The notes: a model not told the origin generated them from the sequence alone. A stretch of DNA of 64,000 bases from Bradyrhizobium sp. JYMT SZCCT0180 (GCF_018130165.1 NZ_JAFCLZ010000003.1:248001-312000), one strand, 5' to 3'. Counted from the first letter of the stretch, positions 13,172 through 20,528 are shown. Made by a program: numbers and translations.

Positions 13172-13247
13172 GGGAGTGAAGCTCAAGCGGACGAGCGCTG
13201 GTCTCCAAAACCAGAGGTTCCAGGTTCGAGGCCTGGTTCTCCCGCCA
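13172..13247 (+). tRNA. tRNA-Trp(CCA), array member 23
   Basis: Acceptor GGGAGTG/TTCTCCC pairs at 6 of 7, D-stem GCTC/GAGC, anticodon stem CTGGT/ACCAG with loop CTCCAAA, T-arm CCAGG TTCGAGG CCTGG, G73 as usual for Trp, CCA encoded. Last gene of the array. Confidence 0.88.
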
Positions 13248-13351
13248 TTTTTCCGCGGCAGTGAGGAATGATTGCCGGGTCCGGAAATGAACTGGTTTGC
13301 GCGCGGTAGGCGCTCACGGTTTCCAGTGATTTCAATGGCCGAAAAACGGGA

Positions 13352-13426
13352 TGGCGCTCCCTAGCGGAATCGAACCGCTCTCTCCACCGTGAAAGGGTGG
13401 CGTCCTAACCGATAGACGAAGGGAGC
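13352..13426 (-). tRNA. tRNA-Glu(TTC), ordinary chromosomal copy
   Basis: On the minus strand GCTCCCT pairs with AGGGAGC, loop CTTTCAC gives TTC, T-arm AGCGG TTCGATT CCGCT is perfect, and CCA is encoded. It is well formed and on the opposite strand from the array, 105 bp beyond it. Confidence 0.95.
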
Positions 13427-13675
13427 AAAAACAACCGGAAAATCAGTGCTTTACAGCATGATACGCCGTGTTGGTCGCCGATAATCAGGTTGGATCAGGC
13501 CGGCGACCGGCGAACGTATAGTGGCGTTTTGCCGGGCGGGCAAGCGGCCTGAAACCGCCTTTTCCCGGGCGCTTCCGGCCTGCGCCGGCAAGGGTGGACC
13601 GGCCAAAACATCTGGTGATTTGCAACGGATTTTAAAGCCGCCTGGAGTAGGGCTGGTGGCAGGGGAACTTCTGAC

Positions 13676-13933
13676 ATGGCCTTGGGCACCAAAAAGCGCG
13701 AGTCGCGCAAATCGCTGCATCAATCCGGGTGGATCACGCTGGAGGGCGGCTTCGCGGCGCGCCCATGCGTGGTGCAGGACATGTCCACGACGGGCGCCAA
13801 GGTCACGATCGATGATCCCAACACGCTGCCCGCCAAACTGAAGCTGGCGTTTTCGCGCGATGCCCGCACGGGGCGAAACTGCGAAGTGGTCTGGCGCCGC
13901 GGCAAGTCGGTCGGCATCAAGTTCGTCCGCTAG
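13676..13933 (+). CDS. PilZ domain protein
   Basis: 85 residues, essentially one PilZ fold. The N-terminal basic pair region (KKRESRKSLHQSG) and VVQDMSTTGAKVTI match the RxxxR and DxSxxG c-di-GMP-binding motifs only partly, so nucleotide binding is possible but not assured. The end (CEVVWRRGKSVGIKFVR) is the usual closing strand pair. A small single-domain PilZ protein of this kind is common in Rhizobiales. Confidence 0.8.
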   Translation: MALGTKKRESRKSLHQSGWITLEGGFAARPCVVQDMSTTGAKVTIDDPNTLPAKLKLAFSRDARTGRNCEVVWRRGKSVGIKFVR

Positions 13934-13964
13934 CGCCCCGCGGCGCAGGACGATAAAAGGCGGG

Positions 13965-14219
13965 ATGCGAAACTTCCTTCTTGCGATCCCTGTTCTGGTG
14001 CTGGCTGGCGTGGCGGCGTTGGCCGCCGAACCATCCGGCCATCAGAAGTCCGACAGGGCGGTCCCTCCGGGCAAGCTGCTTCCGCTGAAGGGAGCGACAT
14101 CAAGCAACCCGTGCGCGGCGTATGGGGCGGGATTCGTCAGGGTCGAGGGTACCGAGACCTGTGCGAAGATCGGCGGTGCCGTCAGTATCGAGGCCGGCAC
14201 ATCGGCTCGGTCGCGCTGA
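13965..14219 (+). CDS. Small secreted protein with porin signature motif
   Basis: 84 residues: signal peptide (FLLAIPVLVLAGVAALAAEP), then CAAYGAGFVRVEGTETCAKIGGAV, which matches the start of mature Rhizobiales porins (YGAGF..PGTDTC.KIGG). The protein ends shortly after, so the barrel is missing. It may be a porin remnant or a free-standing small protein with the same two-cysteine turn. It lies 31 nt after the PilZ gene. Confidence 0.6.
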   Translation: MRNFLLAIPVLVLAGVAALAAEPSGHQKSDRAVPPGKLLPLKGATSSNPCAAYGAGFVRVEGTETCAKIGGAVSIEAGTSARSR

Positions 14220-14222
14220 GCG

Positions 14223-14867
14223 TCACGTCATCGGCGGCGCGATGAACTGGACAAATCCGGGACGCTCCGAGATCTGCGCGAACCAGCGCTCGAGGTTCGG
14301 AAGTTTCGGCTTGGTGACGCCCTCGACGCCGAACCAGCGCCGCGCAAAAGCGCCGAGCGCGATATCGGCGATCGTGAACTGATCGCCTTCGACATAGCGG
14401 CGCGTTGCCACTTGTGCGTCGACGATCCGCCATTGCACGGCCTCGGCGTCGGCGTCCTTCTGGACCTGGACCATGTCGCGTTTTTCCGGCGCCGTGCGCA
14501 CCAGCGCCCAGAACACCGGCCGGTCCACCGGTTGCAGGGTCGACAGCGTCCAGTCCAGCCAGCGGTCGACGGCCGCGCGCCTTTGCGGACTTTGCGGATA
14601 GATCGGCGAATTCTGGCCGTAGGCGAGACAGAGATAGCGCATCACCGAATTGGATTCCCACAGCACGAAATCGCCGTCGATCAGCGTCGGCACGCGGCCA
14701 TTGGGATTCATCGCAAGGTAGGGCGCTTCATTATTCTTGCCGAACTGCATGCCGGCGTCGATGCGGTCATAGCCGAGATCGAGCTCGCGCAGGCACCACA
14801 GCACTTTTTGAACATTCACCGAATTGGCCCGGCCCCAGATGGTGAGTTGTTGTTTGTTGTCAGCCAC
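14223..14867 (-). CDS. Glutathione S-transferase family protein
   Basis: 214 residues. N-terminal thioredoxin-like domain (RANSVNVQKVLWCLRELDLGY, then NPNGRVPTLIDGDFVLWESNSVMRYL with the cis-Pro and the ES pair that bind glutathione) and a helical C-terminal domain (FTIADIALGAFARRWFGV). The GTG at 14867 has GGGAG 7 nt upstream; the frame continues to an ATG at 14918. Ends 3 nt from the stop of the convergent gene. Confidence 0.88.
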   Translation of the reverse strand: MADNKQQLTIWGRANSVNVQKVLWCLRELDLGYDRIDAGMQFGKNNEAPYLAMNPNGRVPTLIDGDFVLWESNSVMRYLCLAYGQNSPIYPQSPQRRAAVDRWLDWTLSTLQPVDRPVFWALVRTAPEKRDMVQVQKDADAEAVQWRIVDAQVATRRYVEGDQFTIADIALGAFARRWFGVEGVTKPKLPNLERWFAQISERPGFVQFIAPPMT

Positions 14868-14956
14868 GTCTTTGCTCCCAGCGGTTTTCCTGCGGTGATC
14901 TTCTTGCAACCGGTTCATAGCGGAAGATCAGCAAAAAAGCGCGGGCCGCCTTGGCC

Positions 14957-14998
14957 TGGACCAAAAGAAAACTTGGACCAAATAAAACCTGGACCAAA
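14957..14998. repeat. Three copies of TGGACCAAA at 16-17 bp spacing
   Basis: TGGACCAAA at 14957, 14974 and 14990, separated by A-rich 7-8 bp spacers, directly next to a terminator and upstream of the GST gene. Confidence 0.6.
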
Positions 14999-15033
14999 CA
15001 AAAACAGGCTCCGCCGCATCGCGACGGAGCCTG
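14999..15033 (-). terminator. Terminator of the 26-residue protein gene
   Basis: CAGGCTCCG / CGGAGCCTG, 9-bp stem followed by TTTTTG on the minus strand. Confidence 0.85.
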
Positions 15034-15052
15034 ATTTCACGTACGCTTGCCG

Positions 15053-15133
15053 TCAGCGGCCGAAGAACAGCCACAACAGAAGGATTATCGGTATCGGCAC
15101 GCCCAACAGCCACAACAAAATTCCTCGTCCCAT
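15053..15133 (-). CDS. 26-residue membrane protein
   Basis: MGRGILLWLLGVPIPIILL then LWLFFGR and stop. GGAGG lies upstream of the ATG and a strong terminator follows 20 nt after the stop, so this is a complete tiny monocistronic gene. One hydrophobic span with a VPIP kink. I recall near-identical tiny proteins in Bradyrhizobium genomes; the function is unknown. Confidence 0.75.
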   Translation of the reverse strand: MGRGILLWLLGVPIPIILLLWLFFGR

Positions 15134-15226
15134 CCTCGTATCCTCCAAAATATCAATCGAGGAGAGAACGTGTGGGCGCGTGTCTTGTTCCTTCGCGCGG
15201 ACTGAAACTGCGCACGCGATGCCGCG

Positions 15227-15454
15227 TTATGATCGTGGAATATCGGAGAGCGACAGTCCGATTTGAAACAGCGAATAGCCGTCTCGATCGACGGCCTCGC
15301 GCACCTCGGCGTTGACGTCGCCGGCCTCGCGGCTGCGCGTCAACCTCCATTCGTCTTCCGAGGTTTCTGAGGGAAACGGCACGTCCGCTTTCGTCACCAG
15401 CCGGTAGCTGGGATGGCGGACGTGCACAAAGAAGTTGTACCGTAGCGTTTTCAA
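15227..15454 (-). CDS. Hypothetical 75-residue protein
   Basis: A compact, protein-like sequence (YNFFVHVRHPSYRLVTKADVPFP, REAVDRDGYSLFQIGLSLSDIPRS). The only in-frame starts are TTG (15454) and GTG (15427), and the upstream side runs into a dispersed repeat, so the original start may have been displaced. Family not recognised. Confidence 0.5.
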   Translation of the reverse strand: MKTLRYNFFVHVRHPSYRLVTKADVPFPSETSEDEWRLTRSREAGDVNAEVREAVDRDGYSLFQIGLSLSDIPRS

Positions 15455-15483
15455 GCGAAGTGCATGCCGGTTCGCGTCAAAAG
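15444..15483. repeat. Dispersed GCGTTTTC-type repeat, partial
   Basis: AGCGTTTTCAAGCGAAGTG followed by a CCGGTTCGCGTCAAAA end, the same outer sequence as at 5098-5160. Confidence 0.5.
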
Positions 15484-15526
15484 CCAGACCCCGTTCTGAT
15501 CATCAAGAACCGAACAGGCTCAATGC

Positions 15527-15979
15527 CTACCAGTGGCCGGTGTTCGGCATCGAGGTCCACGGTTCGGCCGGCGGCTTCGGGTCACCCTTCTGCAAGAGCT
15601 CGATCGAATGCAGATCCGGCGAGCGGACGAACGCCATGTTGCCGTCGCGCGGCGGACGGTTGATGGTGATGCCCATCTTCATCAGCCGGTCGCAGGTGGC
15701 GTAGATGTCGTCGACCTCATAGGCGAGGTGACCGAAATAGCGGTCTTCGCCGTATTTCTCTTCGTCCCAATTGTAGGTCAGTTCGACCAGCGGCGCGCCG
15801 CGGGTGGCCGGCGAGGCCTTGAGCAGGCCTTCGTCTTCGGCGGCGCACAGGAACACCAGCGTGAAGCGGCCCTTGTCGTTGTCGATCCGGCGCACTTCCT
15901 TCAGCCCCAGCGCATCAGAATAGAATTTCATCGCGGCATCGAGATTGCGGACGCGCAGCATGGTGTGGAGAAAACGCAT
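15527..15979 (-). CDS. VOC family protein, lactoylglutathione lyase-like
   Basis: 150 residues with the glyoxalase I pattern: RFLHTMLRVRNLDAAMKFYSDALGLKEVRR, then LVELTYNW, GHLAYEVDD and HSIELLQKG. The His, Glu, His, Glu set of GloA metal ligands is in place, so detoxification of methylglyoxal as its glutathione adduct is likely. Start at 15979 is preceded by GGGAG. A relation to glutathione metabolism with the nearby GST is possible. Confidence 0.85.
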   Translation of the reverse strand: MRFLHTMLRVRNLDAAMKFYSDALGLKEVRRIDNDKGRFTLVFLCAAEDEGLLKASPATRGAPLVELTYNWDEEKYGEDRYFGHLAYEVDDIYATCDRLMKMGITINRPPRDGNMAFVRSPDLHSIELLQKGDPKPPAEPWTSMPNTGHW

Positions 15980-16124
15980 GTTTCTTGGCTCCCTTTGCGA
16001 GGCTTGGTTTTTGGTTCGGGGCTTGAATAGCAGCAAAATTCGCCACGGGGCAGGGGGCATGATGCTGTTTGGGCGCTACCCTGGGTCCTTTACATGGCGG
16101 TGCAGCTGGGAAAGTGATGGCAGC

Positions 16125-16475
16125 ATGAAATACCTGCTTGGCGCTCTTCTCATCTCCGGCACGGCTCATGCCGCCGACCAACTTCCCACCAGCATGCTGG
16201 GGAAATGGGCCTCTGACGCCGTTGCGTGCGGACAGCAGTCCAGCGAACTCGCTATGACGGTCGAACCCCGGACAGTGCTGTTTTACGAGCAAGGCTACCA
16301 GATCAAGCGCATTACCCGGCTAAAGGACGGCTCATTAAAGGGTACAGGATATAGTTTTGCAGACGATGGTCGGTCTAACGATTCAATCACGCTTAAGCTG
16401 ATCGAACCGAACAAGCTTCAGGCCAAGGGAGAGATCTATTATCGGTGTGAAGAGCAAAGCGGAGGCGCACGATGA
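16125..16475 (+). CDS. Secreted hypothetical protein
   Basis: 116 residues with a signal peptide (KYLLGALLISGTAHAAD) and a mature part that looks like a small beta-rich periplasmic protein (LGKWASDAVACGQQSSELAMTV, IKRITRLKDGSLKGTGYSF, IYYRCEEQSG). Two cysteines could pair. No family recognised. A GC hairpin follows at 16514. Confidence 0.65.
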   Translation: MKYLLGALLISGTAHAADQLPTSMLGKWASDAVACGQQSSELAMTVEPRTVLFYEQGYQIKRITRLKDGSLKGTGYSFADDGRSNDSITLKLIEPNKLQAKGEIYYRCEEQSGGAR

Positions 16476-16513
16476 GTGGACCCGAACCGGGCGGCTTCGC
16501 TGCGACTCAAGCG

Positions 16514-16543
16514 AAAGCCCCGCCTGGGGAAAAGCGGGGCTCT
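16514..16543. repeat. AAAGCCCCGC hairpin, copy 1
   Basis: AGCCCCGC/GCGGGGCT stem. The surrounding AAGCGAAAGCCCCGC is shared with 17391-17419. No good T-run follows on the plus strand. Confidence 0.5.
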
Positions 16544-16804
16544 CTGAGAGAAGCGGAGATGGGGACAAATCTCGACGCTTCGATAGTTAGACGCGCGAGG
16601 CTATCAAAGGTTCAATGATCCATGAGCCATGGAAATTGACGGCTTGAAGCGAGTTCTGATCTCGGGACTGCTGGCTTGTTCCCGAGCGCGTCCGGCGCGT
16701 CTGAACTGTGGGTAATTCGCCCGTGGGCTGGACAGGCAAGCCCGTCCGCACATGATGCGTCGCGAGGCGGAATCTCTGGAGGGCCTAGGGGGACAGTCTC
16801 GCTG

Positions 16805-16842
16805 AAGGCCACGCGGCGTAACGCCCGCGTGGCCTTTTGTTT
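16805..16842 (+). terminator. Strong terminator without an obvious upstream gene
   Basis: AAGGCCACGCGG / CCGCGTGGCCTT, 12-bp stem followed by TTGTTTT. The preceding 330 bp (16476-16804) shows no convincing ORF. Confidence 0.7.
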
Positions 16843-16884
16843 TCCAATTATTTACGATTGCTCGTCCGCAAAATTGCGGACGCT

Positions 16885-16906
16885 GTTCGTTCTCCGAGAA
16901 CAAAAG
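16885..16906. repeat. GTTCGTTCT...AGAACAAAAG motif, copy 1
   Basis: Contains the palindrome GTTCTCCGAGAAC. It is preceded by the perfect hairpin GTCCGCAA/TTGCGGAC and followed by GCGGAGC. Second copy at 19540. Confidence 0.5.
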
Positions 16907-17036
16907 CGGAGCTGAGGTCTCCTTGTGAAGGTTGGTCGCGGATGAAAACGCGATGCGAGAACCTCTCCTCGATGTTGCGGGGAGTGCCGGAACGAACCTT
17001 TCCCCGCCGGATTCTTTCCACAAAGGAGAGGACTCC

Positions 17037-17357
17037 ATGACGGAGATCATCAAAGGCGTCAGCCCTATTACTCTCATCAACGTTTTCACCGTTGTCCCGG
17101 AAAAGGCAGACGAACTCGTCAGATTGCTGGACGTGGCGACTGACAAGGTGATGAAGCGTCAACCGGGGTTCGTCTCGGCCAATATTCACCGCAGCCTTAG
17201 CGGCAAACACGTCGCGAATTACGCGCAATGGCGATCGAAGGAGGATTTCGAGGCCATGCAGCGCAATCCCGAATGCAAAGAGCACATGATGGCGGCAGGC
17301 AAGCTTGCGGAAAAATTCGAGCCCGAACTCTATTCGGTGACCAGCGTCCACGATTAG
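17037..17357 (+). CDS. Antibiotic biosynthesis monooxygenase (ABM) domain protein
   Basis: 106 residues of the ferredoxin-like ABM fold: ITLINVFTVVPEKADELVRLLD, then PGFVSANIHRSLSGKHVANYAQWRS and FEPELYSVTSVHD. Such proteins act as heme-degrading or quinol monooxygenases or have unknown roles. AAGGAG precedes the start; the frame is open to 16932. Monocistronic, followed by a hairpin at 17391. A second ABM protein is at 18848. Confidence 0.8.
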   Translation: MTEIIKGVSPITLINVFTVVPEKADELVRLLDVATDKVMKRQPGFVSANIHRSLSGKHVANYAQWRSKEDFEAMQRNPECKEHMMAAGKLAEKFEPELYSVTSVHD

Positions 17358-17390
17358 CTAGATGCACACGCTGGGTTAGCTACACAAGCG

Positions 17391-17419
17391 AAAGCCCCGC
17401 TCGGGGGAAGCAGGGCTTT
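17391..17419. repeat. AAAGCCCCGC hairpin, copy 2
   Basis: AAAGCCC/GGGCTTT stem downstream of the ABM gene, with the same flanks as the hairpin at 16514; probably acts as terminator. Confidence 0.5.
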
Positions 17420-17568
17420 CTGATGGGGATGAGTGTCTGGGGGACTACTCATCTATAAGTCACCGCAACGCGCATTTGGTTCAAACCGATTTTCGCGCGT
17501 AGCGGATCCAAGCCCTTGCGAAGATGTTCTTGTTATGTTCTATTCAACCGTTCTCTGGAGGTTGATTC

Positions 17569-17706
17569 ATGGACGTCGAGAAACAACGCGAAATCATCAG
17601 GCTCTGGAACCGCATGCGCCGGGTCGAAGGCCCGATCGCCGAAGAAATCCGCATCCAGATACTCGAGTATTTTGCGCAGCAGGATCGTCCGAAACGCGCG
17701 GCCTGA
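17569..17706 (+). CDS. 45-residue charged protein
   Basis: MDVEKQREIIRLWNRMRRVE, then a helical part to EYFAQQDRPKRAA and TGA. GGAGG lies 7 nt before the ATG. Likely a real small gene; function unknown. Confidence 0.6.
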   Translation: MDVEKQREIIRLWNRMRRVEGPIAEEIRIQILEYFAQQDRPKRAA

Positions 17707-17775
17707 GGTTTGGCCGCGCGCGTCGCCACAGCGTTAGAGCGCAACGTAATTGGATGCCTCGACCTTAGGTCGCAG

Positions 17776-18000
17776 TTACGCTTCTTCGCGGTGCCCGTCA
17801 GAGCCGCGGTTGAACACGCCGTAATGGCTGGACTTCTGGCCGTCGCCATCTGTCGGTGCGACCGTCAGTCCGAGCCGCAACAGCTCGCGCACCGCCGCCG
17901 CGCGGGTCGGCATCCGGTGCTTGAAGCGGAAGTCGTCGAGAACGGTCATTTCTTCGGGAGAGAGCATGATTTGTAAGCGTTCGCCCCGCATGTCGGTCAT
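17776..18000 (-). CDS. Ribbon-helix-helix-type protein
   Basis: 74 residues: short beta strand RGERLQIMLSPEE, then helices VLDDFRFKHRMPTRAAAVRELLRLGL, the pattern of an RHH (MetJ/Arc/CopG) DNA-binding domain. The remaining tail is polar. GAGG precedes the start. No toxin partner is seen next to it, so it is probably a stand-alone regulator. Confidence 0.7.
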   Translation of the reverse strand: MTDMRGERLQIMLSPEEMTVLDDFRFKHRMPTRAAAVRELLRLGLTVAPTDGDGQKSSHYGVFNRGSDGHREEA

Positions 18001-18173
18001 GTGCCTGCCTCAACTTTAGACAAATGAGTAAGTGCCTAACTCGGAGCAGTTCACTTTGGTTCCTTCACTTGCCAAGAGAAAGTCAGTTTAGTAAAATATG
18101 CAAATAAAATCAATTAGTTAAGTGTTGATGTAAGGTGTGCTCGGGTGTAGATTCCGTGACAAGGAGTGCGGTC

Positions 18174-18302
18174 ATGGACAAGGAAATCAAGCTTCCGAAA
18201 CTTCCGAAGGACTCAAAACCTCCCAAGCGCCCGAGCTATGAGAGGGTGATCGAAAACCTGGACAAGTGGGCCACCAGCCCGGGCCTTCAGCCGCCAAAAT
18301 AG
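18174..18302 (+). CDS. 42-residue Lys/Pro-rich protein
   Basis: MDKEIKLPKLPKDSKPPKRP, then SYERVIENLDKWATSPGLQPPK and TAG. AGGAG precedes the ATG and the upstream 170 bp is AT-rich, as a promoter would be. Function unknown. Confidence 0.6.
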   Translation: MDKEIKLPKLPKDSKPPKRPSYERVIENLDKWATSPGLQPPK

Positions 18303-18512
18303 GCTGCGAGCAGGGGGCCTCATCGGGACGGAAAGGCCGCCGCGCCGGATGGGCGAATGGCGGACGCAGTATCCCGGCATAGAGCGCGGGTCGGCGATTG
18401 CCGTCGCTCCGCATCAAACGCAGAAAAATGAAATTGTCGGTCGCGCGGGCCTGTCCCCCGGCGGCAGGCATGTCGCCGGCAACGCGAGGGGACCTGGCTC
18501 ACTTCCGATGGG

Positions 18513-18710
18513 CTAGACCTTGACGTCGACCAATGGGGTTGGCTCGCCCTGGGCGTGTTGTTCGATCTGCGCTTGCTGGGCCTGCGCCTTGGCGTCGTAG
18601 ACAGCCTTCAGGTCTTCGTTGATCGTATTGGGCGGCGCCTTGGCGGTTTGGTCGACAAGGAGCTGGATTCTGGCCTGCGTCACTTCAACAGGTACGGGAT
18701 AAACAAGCAT
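18513..18710 (-). CDS. Hypothetical 65-residue protein
   Basis: Begins MLVYPVPVEVTQARIQLLVD, followed by a Gln/Ala-rich helix (YDAKAQAQQAQIEQHAQG). AGGAGG 8 nt upstream of the ATG makes it a firm gene. Not recognised. Confidence 0.65.
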   Translation of the reverse strand: MLVYPVPVEVTQARIQLLVDQTAKAPPNTINEDLKAVYDAKAQAQQAQIEQHAQGEPTPLVDVKV

Positions 18711-18847
18711 GAGATTATCCTCCTGACCAAAAGCTGTCAGGCGCTCGTTTACACTTTGTAAAGAGATTGGGTTAACGGCGAATTGGGTTAATTGCCGAAA
18801 GGACCGAGGGACGGTAGGCCCAAGTGAACAGGGGCAGGGAAGCCGAA

Positions 18848-19144
18848 ATGATTTTGGTGACAGGGAGTATTCTGGCGCGTGAGGACAGCTTTGAGGAGGT
18901 GCTGGCCGCCTGCCTTGATCATGTCGAGCGCTCCCGCACAGAGCCCGGATGCATTTCGCATGACGTGCATGTCGACTGCCAGAATCCGATGCGCCTGTTT
19001 TTCTTCGAGCAATGGGCGGACGAGGATGCCCTGCGCACCCACTTCGCCGTTGAAGGTTCGAAAGCGTTCGTCAGATCGCTCAAGGGCCGGATCGTCGAAA
19101 CCACTGGGACCAGGATCTATCGCGCGGAATCGATTCCGCGATAG
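18848..19144 (+). CDS. Antibiotic biosynthesis monooxygenase (ABM) domain protein
   Basis: 98 residues: ILVTGSILAREDSFEEVLAACLDHVERSRTEPGC, ISHDVHVDCQNPMRLFFFEQWADEDALRTHF and a closing strand before RIYRAESIPR. This is the YgiN/ABM arrangement, resembling quinol monooxygenases. GGGAAG precedes the ATG at 18848; an in-frame ATG at 18824 is less likely. Confidence 0.82.
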   Translation: MILVTGSILAREDSFEEVLAACLDHVERSRTEPGCISHDVHVDCQNPMRLFFFEQWADEDALRTHFAVEGSKAFVRSLKGRIVETTGTRIYRAESIPR

Positions 19145-19198
19145 CCGCGCTGCAAGCCGTGACGCGCAACGCGCCACGTTTCTTGTCGCCTGCGGGCC

Positions 19199-19345
19199 TT
19201 AGAGGATCTTTTCCAGACGTTCGGCATAGAGCCGGAATTCCTCGGCCATCTCGATGAGCTTCTTTGAGGCCTCGGGATCCCTGACGGCGCGGGCCAAACG
19301 CTTGGCTCGGATCGACTGGTCGCGGTAGTGATCTGCCTGGGTCAT
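19199..19345 (-). CDS. 48-residue helical protein
   Basis: MTQADHYRDQSIRAKRLARA, then VRDPEASKKLIEMAEEFRLYAERLEKIL. AAGG precedes the start. The HYRDQAxRAKRLA pattern is a very common small-protein type in Bradyrhizobium; the function is unknown. Confidence 0.65.
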   Translation of the reverse strand: MTQADHYRDQSIRAKRLARAVRDPEASKKLIEMAEEFRLYAERLEKIL

Positions 19346-19914
19346 GTCAGCACCTTTTCGAATAGGTGCAAATCGCGCCAAAAAGGTTCGATCGCGACGA
19401 TGCGAACAGCGATCGTGGCCGGAGCGCTCCGATCAGGCCGGCCTGGCGCGAGGCGGCGAGGGGCCACGATGCAGTTTGCCATCTGCGACGCGAAGTAACT
19501 CGATCTTAAGGGGCGGCCGGACCAGAGAACGCGGCCCCTGTTCGTTCTTCGAAGAACAAAAGGAGTCTTGCTCCGACATTTCGGAATCGCTGGCGCAGCG
19601 CTTGGGCTAGGCCGGGCGGTGCCGATGCGAATTCCGCTTGAAGAGAAAGCTCGATGCGGTCTTGTCCGCCGGGGTGTGGACGGGTGCGCAGCAAGCACCG
19701 GCCGCAACTCCGGAATACCCGTTTCGCGGCCTGTGATTTACCTGTGGATTTGCTGCGGACAAGTCCATGCGCACAGGTTCGGTGCGGGTGCGCGCCAACC
19801 GGCGAGGTCAACGATCCCTTTCCGCAGTTCCAATAACCCTATTCAGTTAGGTTAAGACCGGGATTGCGTTGTGCTTATCAGAGGTTGCGCTAGGGATGGC
19901 TCGAGGAAGCAGCC
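19346..19914. other. 569-bp region without a convincing gene
   Basis: Several overlapping frames are open on both strands but none has protein-like composition with an SD. It holds the second GTTCGTTCT...AGAACAAAAG motif at 19540. Confidence 0.5.
19540..19562. repeat. GTTCGTTCT...AGAACAAAAG motif, copy 2
   Basis: Contains the palindrome GTTCTTCGAAGAAC, followed by AGGAG. A GGCCGG...GCGGCC inverted pair precedes it, like the hairpin before copy 1 at 16885. Confidence 0.5.
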
Positions 19915-20100
19915 ATGGTCCCTTCGTTTCATAACGCCGACAGGCCGACCCACCGACGCGTGATGGTGGTCGGGCTGCTGTTTTGCCTGGCCTTCGTCGG
20001 CATCAGTTTTTCACTGCGGTCGCAACCGGAAACCGGACATGTGCTGGTGAAAGCTGACAGGCTGGTCCGGACGGCGGGAGAGCCGCACAAGGCGAACTAG
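19915..20100 (+). CDS. Small single-span membrane protein
   Basis: 61 residues with one hydrophobic span (VMVVGLLFCLAFVGISFSL) flanked by basic residues (RPTHRR before), consistent with a bitopic inner membrane protein with a 30-residue periplasmic tail. GAGGAAG precedes the ATG. Not recognised. Confidence 0.6.
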   Translation: MVPSFHNADRPTHRRVMVVGLLFCLAFVGISFSLRSQPETGHVLVKADRLVRTAGEPHKAN

Positions 20101-20106
20101 GATCCT

Positions 20107-20211
20107 CTAGCGGTCCGGCAATTTTTCGTCGCGCGGTTTGTGATATTTGGCGATTCCGATAAAGCCGGCAAACGCGATCACGTTCAGCAGAACTTCCAGC
20201 CATGGGGGCAT
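20107..20211 (-). CDS. 34-residue membrane protein
   Basis: MPPWLEVLLNVIAFAGFIGI then AKYHKPRDEKLPDR. One membrane span and a charged tail. The frame is open farther upstream (to 20496), but that part crosses a terminator hairpin, so the short form is preferred. Confidence 0.5.
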   Translation of the reverse strand: MPPWLEVLLNVIAFAGFIGIAKYHKPRDEKLPDR

Positions 20212-20311
20212 CGTTGCATCTCTTCGGGAACAAATTCCCGGGGCCGCAATTGGTTCCTTCGCGCGGTCTGGCGCGGATATTTTGCGGGCAGGGCCGGCCA
20301 GCCGCGACACG

Positions 20312-20348
20312 AAAAAACCCCGCCAGCCTCCGAAGACGCTGACGGGGT
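20312..20348 (-). terminator. Intrinsic terminator, minus strand
   Basis: ACCCCGTCAGC pairs with GCTGGCGGGGT (one G-U) followed by TTTTTC. Confidence 0.75.
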
Positions 20349-20479
20349 CTTTCATGCTTTCACCTCTGGCAAGGTTGCTGCACTTGACTGGAGAACGCGC
20401 ATCCGCCGGGTTCGTTCCGGGCGTTCCGAAAAATGTTTGGCGGAATTGGCTTGCCGGTTCCGCCTGGTGGCGGGCCTGC

Positions 20480-20508
20480 AAAGAAGCCCGGAGCATCGCC
20501 CCGGGCTC
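20480..20508 (-). terminator. Terminator after the 55-residue gene
   Basis: AGCCCGG/CCGGGCT stem followed by TCTTT, 20 nt after the stop at 20529. Confidence 0.65.
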
Positions 20509-20528
20509 TTGCTGATCGGTCGTTTGCG

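Larger units (their letters stand above)
9874..13247 (+). other. tRNA gene array with embedded HNH endonuclease gene
   Basis: Twenty-three tRNA or tRNA-like genes in the same direction within 3.4 kb, often 4-8 nt apart, nearly all with CCA encoded. They cover Thr, Leu (2), Val (2), Ile, Lys (2), Asp, Arg (2), Tyr, Gly (2), Phe, Ala, Asn, Pro, Gln, Glu, Met, His and Trp. I found none for Ser or Cys. An HNH endonuclease gene (11042-11578) and a minus-strand Lys-rich gene (12596-12907) interrupt the array. Dense tRNA arrays of this type are known on plasmids, phages and integrative elements, and some carry HNH genes. All calls below come from hand-folding: acceptor pairing, anticodon loop and T-arm. 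Confidence 0.85.

Noticed and set aside
16885..16920. LexA (SOS) box
   Set aside because: GAACAAAAGCGGAGC is close to GAAC-N7-GAAC but has one mismatch, and the second copy of the motif at 19540 does not fit at all.
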